From Bacillota bacterium (GTDB taxonomy: Bacteria; Bacillota; Clostridia; Lachnospirales; CAG-274): a stretch of 6,646 nucleotides of DNA. The translations under genes and the position numbers were made by a program. A model generated the notes under the pieces. The model did not search any database, was not told the DNA's origin, and saw only the letters and a list, made by a program, of their open reading frames with translations. How positions within the stretch are numbered: the stretch's first letter is position 1; each line of letters starts with the position of its first letter. The stretch covers positions 1 to 6,646 of the forward strand of contig JAGAHK010000397.1 in the NCBI GenBank assembly GCA_017627115.1, given 5' to 3'. Shown one piece after another: positions 1 through 4,964 of this stretch.

Positions 1-439
1 TAAAAAGGCTATGGAACAGGAAATAGCGGCAAGTTTTGGCGGACGAGTTGCAGAGAGCCTTGTATGCGGCGATATATCTTCGGGTGCATCGGGTGATATT
101 CAGCAGGCAACGAATATGGCGCGCCTTATGGTCACAAAATACGGTATGAGCGAGAAACTCGGTCCTATTCTTTTCGGTGACGATCAGCAGGAAGTTTTCC
201 TCGGCAGGGATTTCGGACATACCAAAAACTATAGCGAAGAGATCGCCAAAACAATAGACGAGGAGATAAAACGCATAATCTCCGAGGCGTATGACCTTGC
301 GAAAAGAACGCTTGAGGACAATATGGATTCGCTTCACAAAGCGGCACAGCTGCTTATGGAGAAAGAAAAAATAACAGGCGAAGAACTGCGTGAGATAATC
401 CGCGGAACAGGCTCTGTTGATACAATTGAAAATGATTGA
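1..439 (+). CDS. ftsH: ATP-dependent zinc metalloprotease FtsH, C-terminal fragment
   Basis: This is the last 145 codons of FtsH, the membrane-anchored hexameric AAA+ protease that extracts and degrades misfolded membrane proteins and some short-lived cytosolic ones. The reading frame is open from base 2, so the ATG at 11 is an internal Met and not a start. The visible part is the end of the M41 peptidase domain. GGRVAE follows where the HEAGH helix would lie upstream, then SSGASGDIQQATN, whose Asp (codon 95-97) aligns with the third zinc ligand of E. coli FtsH. MVTKYGMSEKLGP and EVFLGRDF follow, and then the usual C-terminal helices (EEIAKTIDEEIKRII, DNMDSLHKAAQLLMEKE, ITGEELREII). The AAA domain, HEAGH motif and transmembrane part lie outside the window. 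The tail ends soon after the last helix, without a long disordered extension. A strong terminator follows 30 bp after the stop. The family assignment is very safe. Confidence 0.96.
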   Translation, partial: KKAMEQEIAASFGGRVAESLVCGDISSGASGDIQQATNMARLMVTKYGMSEKLGPILFGDDQQEVFLGRDFGHTKNYSEEIAKTIDEEIKRIISEAYDLAKRTLEDNMDSLHKAAQLLMEKEKITGEELREIIRGTGSVDTIEND

Positions 440-469
440 GTCTGTTAGGATGTCATCGGTATAAAAAAT

Positions 470-510
470 AAGGGGCTGTTGCAGTGGTCTTTACTGCAAC
501 GGCCCCTTTT
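470..510. terminator. Bidirectional intrinsic terminator between convergent ftsH and addA
   Basis: The arms 472-485 and 493-506 pair over 14 bp with a single G-T wobble, around a 7-nt loop (486-492). Two A-T pairs (470-471 with 507-508) extend the stem to 16 bp. On the + strand the stem runs into TTTT (507-510). On the - strand it runs into a T-rich stretch (complement of 461-471, with six consecutive Ts). It therefore fits a shared terminator for ftsH from the left and addA from the right. addA's stop codon lies only 8 bp from the T-tract. Confidence 0.93.
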
Positions 511-517
511 ATATGGT

Positions 518-3500
518 TTATAATTTTAAAATATCATTTATTCCAAAAAGCCAAAGCAGCTTTTCCTTGACTTTTTTGCCTGTACTGCGCTCAATGGCTT
601 TTGCATATAGGTCAAGCTGTATCTTGTACCTGTCTGTCATCGGCTGCACATTCCCGTTTTCGATATGGTCGGTTTTATAGTCGAGCAGTACTATGCCGTC
701 ATTTTCTTCAAAAAACAGGTCGATTATGCCGTCAACATGGATAAGTTCCTTATCATCTTTATATACTTCGTCACCGTATATCTCATATGGAGTAAGTCCA
801 AGTGTGAACGCAGTTTCGCGGCGCACATATGCCGATTTGGCAATTCGTTTGCATATCTCGCTTTCCAGAAAAGCGTGGATCTTTTTATCGTTTATCAGTT
901 TTGTTTCTTTTTCGGTCATTATGCCTTTTTCGATAAGACTTTGGCGGTATGTATTTATCTCGTCATATGTCCTTATATTAAAGTCTATATGCTCCATGAA
1001 ACTGTGATAGAGTGTACCGCGTGATGCGCCGCTGATCGGCTGTTCGTCTTTATCAAATTCGGGGGCTTTGTATTCTCTTTCGTTTTCTTTCAATACATCG
1101 GTCTCGGGTGCGTTTTCCTCATAATAACGGTGTTTTATTTCAGATATTGAAGTCTTGCTCGGCAGGTTTGCAATATGTATATATGGATATATCCAGCCGA
1201 GTAATTCGGCAGCTTCGTTTTTATCAGCTATATAGCCGTCCATAGCGGAAAAAAGATCGTTTAGGTCATTTTGAACCGCTTCTTTTTCGGCAGTCACTTT
1301 TATAAGCTCCCCAAAACTGTCTTTATCGTAAAAATAAAAATTGCAGTTGAAGTCAAAATCGTTGATAAAGCTGTTGTAATACAGACTGCCCCCCGAATTT
1401 GCCGAATGATTGCTGCGGCCGTAGGCGGTAAGCAGCCAATCCATATATGTGTCCGCATTTTGCATAAAGCCGCAGGGCAGGGTGTTCTCTGCGAATGTCG
1501 TGTATGCGGCAGCTCGCGAAAAAGCCTTTGTTCCGCGTGTTGCACCGACCATATACAGCTTTTCTTTGGCGCGTGTCATACCCACATATAAAAGCCGAAG
1601 GTTTTCGTGCATTGAATCAAGCTCGTTGCTTTCGTCAACGCAAAGATTAGTCAGTGTGTTGGAGATCGTGCGTTCTTCGGGATCTATAAGCTTCATGCCT
1701 ATGCCGAGATCCTGATTGAGTATAACGGAATTGCTGTCCTGTATTTTTGTCCTGTCTTTTGAAAAACCGCCGCGGCGTCTGAAAGATGCACACATCTGCG
1801 GCAGAAAAACAACGGGAAACTCAAGCCCCTTGCTTTGGTGCATCGTCATGATAACAACGCTGTTGGTCTGTGCACTCATGCCCGAGCCTGCGGTCATGCC
1901 TGTTTTGGCAAGTCCGTCAAGATAGCTTATAAAGCCGTAAAGATCACCTGTGTCTATGTTGTCATATTCAAAGGCAATTCCAAGCAGTGTATCGAGATTG
2001 CGCTTTCTCTGCTCTCCGCCCGAAAGCAGCGCCATACAGGCATAAAGCCCTGTTTCGCGATATATGGTCTCCACAAGCTCGCCGAGGGGAACAAGCTGTT
2101 TTGACATATATTTATACCGCTTTACATCATTGAGAAAACGTCTTATTTTTGCCGCAGTCTCGTCATCTGCATTATACTTTGCCACACTGTTGTAAAAATA
2201 TCTTTCGTTTTTATCATATATTTTTACCAGTTCTTCCGCTGTCAGTCCGTATGCCGCACTGAAAAGCACACTGACGAGTTCCGTATCCTGCAATGGATTA
2301 TCTATTATCTTTAAATATGATGTCAGCAGCTGCACTTCAAGCGTTTCAAAAAGCGAGATACTCTGTTCCGTTATTACGGGTATGCCGTATTTTTGCAGTA
2401 TATCGGCAAAAACGGGGATAGGAGCCCGCTTTCTCAATAATATGACTATATCGCGCGGTTCTATCCTGCGGCGTATCTTTGTCTTGGTATCCTCTACCAC
2501 AAACGTGGGGTCGTCAAGCAGATCTCTTATGCGTGAAGCGGTATAAACGGCTTCACAGCCGAAACCTTTGTTTTCGGTTCCGATAACCGATTCTATATCT
2601 GCATCCTCACTTATGCCCGAGGTATTTATATAGCATAGTTCAACTGCCTCGGCTTTTTTGTCTATGGGCGTATAATCGGCACCGCAGTTAAGGGCAGTGC
2701 TTTCGTTATAATCAACATCTCCGAAAGCTTTGCTCATAAGCTGGAAGAAAAAGAAATTTGTAGTATCGAGAATGTTTTTGCGCGAACGGAAGTTCTTATT
2801 CAGCTGTATAAGACATTCATTCTCGCTCTCTTCGCTGAATTTTTCGTATTTATCGGCAAATATCTCGGGATTTGCCTTGCGGAATTTGTATATACACTGT
2901 TTTATATCGCCTACCATAAAGCGGTTCGGCGCGTTTTCGGATCTACGGGAGACCGCTTCGAGTATGCTGTCCTGAATAAAACTGCAATCCTGATACTCAT
3001 CTATTATTATCTCTTTAAAACGCTCCTTGTAAGTTTTTGCGACCGCAGTGGGCTTTCCGTCCTTGTCAACAAGTATATCGAGCGCATAATGCGCAATATC
3101 ATCAAATTCGGCAAGACGGTTTTTGCGTTTTTCCTCCGAGTAAGCATCATAGAATTCTTTTACCGTATTTACAAGCTTATCGGTTGTGGAACGCAGCAGA
3201 AGAATATTCTCACGCCAGTTTTCAAGAGGCAGTCGGGCAAGAAAATCGACTGTTTTGCCAAAAAGCTCCTGTGCGGTATCGTACATATGTTTAAGCAAAG
3301 TGCCGCTTGCTGTTTTTTTGGCATCGGTGTTTGTGAAATTGGGTATCTTTTCCGATGACATATAGGCATAAAGACGGGTGATATCGCTGTCTATCAGCTT
3401 TGCGGATATTTCTGCGCGTGCAGCAAGGTCAGATATCTTGGGATAGGATATATCTTCTTTTTCGCATAGTGCTATGCAGCGTGAAAGTATCTCTGTTATC

Positions 3501-4177
3501 TGCGCCGTATCTGTTTTTAATTTCTTCTTTATAAAACTTCCCCATACAGTATCGGAAATATCATCGGTCTTTTCTATATCAAAACTGTTCGCACATTTAT
3601 CGAGCCATTTTTTGGGGTAGGGCATTGAAGATGCAAAGCGATATACCTGCAAGATCAGATTTTTGAGCGCAATATCGCTTGTTGTGGGGCAAAAATGCTC
3701 TATAAGATCAAAAAAATCAGCATTTTTTTCGGCGTATTTTGCCTTGAAAAGCTCATCTATCACGGAAAGCTGAAGCTGTGTTATTTCACCGCCGGTGATG
3801 ATGCGGTAGTTGGGGTCTATATAAACAAGGTGATAATGGCTTTTTACAACGCTGCCTACGAATGAATCTATGGTAGATATGCTTGCACTGCGCATACGTT
3901 TGAGCTGGGAGAGCATTTTCTCATCCTCCGGGTGCAGCTCTGTATACTCAACTATCCTGTTATAGATTTTTTCGCGCATTTCGCTTGCAGCGGCTTCCGT
4001 AAAAGTAAGACAGAGAAAAGAATCTATATCCGCACTGTCGTTATTGTCGGTAAGTCTTGCAAGTATGCGTTCAACAAGCACGGCAGTCTTGCCCGAGCCT
4101 GCGGCCGCGCTGACAAGTATATCCGCATTGCGTTTGTTTATGGCAAATTTCTGTTCGGGTGTGTATCTGACCGCCAT
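518..4177 (-). CDS. addA: ATP-dependent helicase/nuclease subunit A (AddA)
   Basis: AddA is the motor-plus-nuclease subunit of AddAB, which processes double-strand breaks into 3' tails for RecA. It is cytosolic and works with AddB. At 1219 residues it is full length for the family (B. subtilis AddA is about 1230). The UvrD/RecB-like helicase motifs are in order: Q motif YTPEQ (5-9), Walker A AAAGSGKT (24-31), Ia LTFTEAAASEM (57-67), Walker B IIIDEYQD (390-397), III GDIKQCIYKFR (423-433), IV NFRSR (462-466), V HQSKGLEFPVVF (780-791) and VI LLYVGMTRAKEKLY (862-875). The C-terminal PD-(D/E)XK nuclease is intact: GTLYH (His1058), GIIDL (Asp1153), LLDYKTD (Asp1166, Lys1168) and QLDLY (1187-1191). 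Both activities should therefore be functional. The ATG at 4177 is preceded by GGAGG at a 6-nt gap. The AddA-type motif III usually reads KQSIY; here it is KQCIY (Cys428). addB, normally directly upstream in Firmicutes, is absent from the window. Confidence 0.97.
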   Translation of the reverse strand: MAVRYTPEQKFAINKRNADILVSAAAGSGKTAVLVERILARLTDNNDSADIDSFLCLTFTEAAASEMREKIYNRIVEYTELHPEDEKMLSQLKRMRSASISTIDSFVGSVVKSHYHLVYIDPNYRIITGGEITQLQLSVIDELFKAKYAEKNADFFDLIEHFCPTTSDIALKNLILQVYRFASSMPYPKKWLDKCANSFDIEKTDDISDTVWGSFIKKKLKTDTAQITEILSRCIALCEKEDISYPKISDLAARAEISAKLIDSDITRLYAYMSSEKIPNFTNTDAKKTASGTLLKHMYDTAQELFGKTVDFLARLPLENWRENILLLRSTTDKLVNTVKEFYDAYSEEKRKNRLAEFDDIAHYALDILVDKDGKPTAVAKTYKERFKEIIIDEYQDCSFIQDSILEAVSRRSENAPNRFMVGDIKQCIYKFRKANPEIFADKYEKFSEESENECLIQLNKNFRSRKNILDTTNFFFFQLMSKAFGDVDYNESTALNCGADYTPIDKKAEAVELCYINTSGISEDADIESVIGTENKGFGCEAVYTASRIRDLLDDPTFVVEDTKTKIRRRIEPRDIVILLRKRAPIPVFADILQKYGIPVITEQSISLFETLEVQLLTSYLKIIDNPLQDTELVSVLFSAAYGLTAEELVKIYDKNERYFYNSVAKYNADDETAAKIRRFLNDVKRYKYMSKQLVPLGELVETIYRETGLYACMALLSGGEQRKRNLDTLLGIAFEYDNIDTGDLYGFISYLDGLAKTGMTAGSGMSAQTNSVVIMTMHQSKGLEFPVVFLPQMCASFRRRGGFSKDRTKIQDSNSVILNQDLGIGMKLIDPEERTISNTLTNLCVDESNELDSMHENLRLLYVGMTRAKEKLYMVGATRGTKAFSRAAAYTTFAENTLPCGFMQNADTYMDWLLTAYGRSNHSANSGGSLYYNSFINDFDFNCNFYFYDKDSFGELIKVTAEKEAVQNDLNDLFSAMDGYIADKNEAAELLGWIYPYIHIANLPSKTSISEIKHRYYEENAPETDVLKENEREYKAPEFDKDEQPISGASRGTLYHSFMEHIDFNIRTYDEINTYRQSLIEKGIMTEKETKLINDKKIHAFLESEICKRIAKSAYVRRETAFTLGLTPYEIYGDEVYKDDKELIHVDGIIDLFFEENDGIVLLDYKTDHIENGNVQPMTDRYKIQLDLYAKAIERSTGKKVKEKLLWLFGINDILKL

Positions 4178-4182
4178 AAGTT

Positions 4183-4188
4183 ACCTCC
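4183..4188 (-). promoter_or_regulatory. Ribosome binding site of addA
   Basis: On the minus strand GGAGGT lies with GGAGG ending 6 nt before the ATG at 4175-4177. This is a near-consensus Shine-Dalgarno and fixes that start. Another ATG at 4188-4190 is out of frame. Confidence 0.9.
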
Positions 4189-4190
4189 AT

Positions 4191-4230
4191 TGATATTTTT
4201 TGATGCTTTTTGATGTGTTTTTTCGCTTTT
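4191..4230. repeat. Three 10-bp T-tract repeats in helical phase (possible intrinsic bend)
   Basis: Three consecutive 10-bp units each begin TGAT and end in a T run: TGATATTTTT (4191-4200), TGATGCTTTT (4201-4210) and TGATGTGTTT (4211-4220). The T runs are 4196-4201, 4207-4211, 4218-4223 and 4227-4230. The first three are centred 10.5 to 11.5 bp apart, which is the spacing that bends DNA. In the addA transcript this becomes an A-rich, probably unstructured stretch just upstream of the ribosome site. The repeat and spacing are seen directly. Bending, or a role in ribosome access, is inferred. Confidence 0.6.
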
Positions 4231-4233
4231 AAT

Positions 4234-4270
4234 TATAGTGAACGTCAAAAATATTTGGACGTTCACTATA
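4234..4270. repeat. Perfect 13-bp inverted repeat with 11-bp spacer
   Basis: The left arm TATAGTGAACGTC (4234-4246) is repeated exactly as its reverse complement at 4258-4270. After one mismatch, three more A-T pairs extend into the spacer. No T-tract follows on either strand, so it is not an ordinary intrinsic terminator. A TATAAT overlaps the left arm on the minus strand (4232-4237), but a convincing -35 is lacking there. It could be a dimeric repressor operator, a leader hairpin in the addA mRNA, or one end of a small mobile repeat. A degenerate third copy of the arm lies at 4326-4337. The structure is certain and its function is unknown. Confidence 0.85.
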
Positions 4271-4282
4271 GGATGGGGCTCA

Positions 4283-4322
4283 TAAATAATCCGCCTTAAG
4301 CAAGCTTAAGTCCGATTATTTA
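4283..4322. repeat. 40-bp near-perfect palindrome
   Basis: The arms 4283-4301 and 4304-4322 pair over 19 positions with two mismatches (4292/4313 and 4294/4311) around a 2-nt centre. The core is CTTAAGCAAGCTTAAG and the outer part is TAAATAATC facing GATTATTTA. No T-tract follows it on either strand. If addA is transcribed from the promoter proposed at 4338-4366, this hairpin would begin about 10 nt from the mRNA 5' end, where such structures can shield a message from decay. A role as a protein-binding site is equally possible. Confidence 0.8.
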
Positions 4323-4337
4323 ATTCGCTTACTATAA

Positions 4338-4366
4338 ATTATATCATTAAAATTCAGATAAAACAA
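4338..4366 (-). promoter_or_regulatory. Probable promoter of addA (extended -10)
   Basis: On the minus strand a perfect TATAAT (4338-4343) is preceded by TGA (4344-4346), giving the extended -10 form TGnTATAAT. A weak -35, TTGTTT (4361-4366), lies 17 bp upstream. Transcription would begin near 4331 and give a leader of about 154 nt that carries both palindromes. The extended -10 makes up for the poor -35. The alternative TATAAT at 4232-4237 has no recognisable -35. Confidence 0.6.
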
Positions 4367-4375
4367 TCATTATTG

Positions 4376-4404
4376 TTGACGAAAGACAAAAATAGTGTTA
4401 TTAT
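4376..4404 (+). promoter_or_regulatory. Probable promoter of the SUKH-3 gene
   Basis: TTGACG (4376-4381) and TATTAT (4399-4404) are separated by exactly 17 bp, each one base from the sigma-A consensus. The start would be near 4411, giving a leader of about 45 nt. The -35 box is 9 bp from the proposed addA -35 on the other strand, so the two promoters are back to back and could affect each other. Confidence 0.75.
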
Positions 4405-4436
4405 CATTATAAGAACTAATTGCGATTGACAATTAA

Positions 4437-4444
4437 AGGGAAGG
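4437..4444 (+). promoter_or_regulatory. Ribosome binding site that decides the SUKH-3 gene start
   Basis: AGGGAAGG is followed by an 11-nt gap to the ATG at 4456. The in-frame TTG at 4420 lies only about 9 nt downstream of the predicted transcript start and has no Shine-Dalgarno, so the ATG is preferred. The spacing is on the long side, which suggests moderate translation. Confidence 0.7.
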
Positions 4445-4455
4445 TTTTGATAAAT

Positions 4456-4911
4456 ATGGATATTTCTAAACTGAACGGGAAAGTTGCCGATGCGATGCTT
4501 AATTCGGGCTGGGACAAAAACAGAAAACATTATGCGGATGAGGCTATAGACCGTCTTGTGGAAATGGGATTTGAACTTAATGAATATGCCGAAGAAATAT
4601 TGAAGGAACTTGGCGGCATCAATTTTAAATTCCGCGAAAACGATGTTACGGAAAACAGATTTTTTTACTGTGATATTGCGTTTGATCCCGTTTCGTTTGC
4701 AGAAAATGACAGGATAGGTCCATGTTATGTTTTTGCAAAAGAAACTATGTTTCCCATAGGCGGTATGCATGATTATACCGTGTATGCAGGAGAGTCGCAT
4801 AAGATTTACCTTGCAGACTGGAAAAACATTGCAATAGTCGGTAATGACATTGAAGATTTCTTGAATAATATGTGTGACAGAAACTACGTGATAAACGAAT
4901 ATTCGCTTTGA
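4456..4911 (+). CDS. SUKH-3 family immunity protein (orphan)
   Basis: A 151-residue soluble protein without signal peptide or membrane segment. Its layout follows the SUKH-3 immunity family: an N-terminal SGWDKNR (Gly18-Trp19, Arg23), then a helix ending in MGF and EILKELGGINFKF (47-59), the IAFDP strand (74-78), an MFPIGG turn (98-103), a short strand HKIYLAD (115-121), and the closing GNDIEDFLNNM helix (129-139). SUKH proteins bind and neutralise toxins, often nucleases, delivered by neighbouring bacteria; this function is known for the superfamily and inferred here. They usually sit behind their toxin gene, but none is visible: the gene is alone between its own promoter and terminator. It may be an orphan immunity gene that protects against foreign toxins. 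The family call is by pattern recognition only. A divergent SUKH member of another role remains possible. Confidence 0.75.
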   Translation: MDISKLNGKVADAMLNSGWDKNRKHYADEAIDRLVEMGFELNEYAEEILKELGGINFKFRENDVTENRFFYCDIAFDPVSFAENDRIGPCYVFAKETMFPIGGMHDYTVYAGESHKIYLADWKNIAIVGNDIEDFLNNMCDRNYVINEYSL

Positions 4912-4923
4912 TAAAAATGTAAC

Positions 4924-4957
4924 GGCTGCCGTGTTGATATTCGGCAGCCTTTTTTTT
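4924..4957 (+). terminator. Intrinsic terminator of the SUKH-3 gene
   Basis: A perfect 8-bp GC-rich stem (GGCTGCCG 4924-4931 with CGGCAGCC 4942-4949) with a 10-nt loop is followed by eight Ts (4950-4957). It lies 12 bp after the stop codon. Read from the other side, the stem is followed only by GTTACATTTTT, so it may stop the convergent ABC transporter transcript less efficiently. A second small hairpin (TTCAGC 4964-4969 with GCTGAA 4974-4979) spans the ABC gene's stop codon. Confidence 0.9.
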
Positions 4958-4964
4958 GCCTTTT

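Noticed and set aside
11..13. ATG at 11 as a start of a short gene
   Set aside because: The upstream codons are open and the protein begins in the middle of the conserved FtsH peptidase domain.
665..3369. Several 60-119 codon open frames overlapping addA on both strands
   Set aside because: They mirror the well-conserved AddA coding frame, are rich in residues typical of shadow frames (Cys, Phe, Ser, His) and have no supporting start signals.
4191..4220. Short TGAT repeats as a CRISPR-like array
   Set aside because: The units are 10 bp with no spacers; they fit a phased T-tract and nothing else.
4234..4270. Inverted repeat as an intrinsic terminator
   Set aside because: Neither side has a T-tract (the minus side reads ATTAAAAG), and no gene ends here on either strand.
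4260..4272. Resemblance of TTCACTATAGG to the 3' half of the T7 promoter
   Set aside because: Only the TCACTATAGG part matches; the upstream T7 recognition bases are missing, and the stretch is explained by the inverted repeat arm.
4420..4455. TTG start adding 12 residues to the SUKH-3 protein
   Set aside because: It lies only a few bases after the predicted transcript start, has no ribosome site, and the added residues include the translated Shine-Dalgarno region. The ATG at 4456 is better placed.
4354..4800. 148-codon open frame antisense to the SUKH-3 gene
   Set aside because: It lacks a ribosome site and any recognisable domain, and its composition is that expected of the complement of the SUKH-3 gene.
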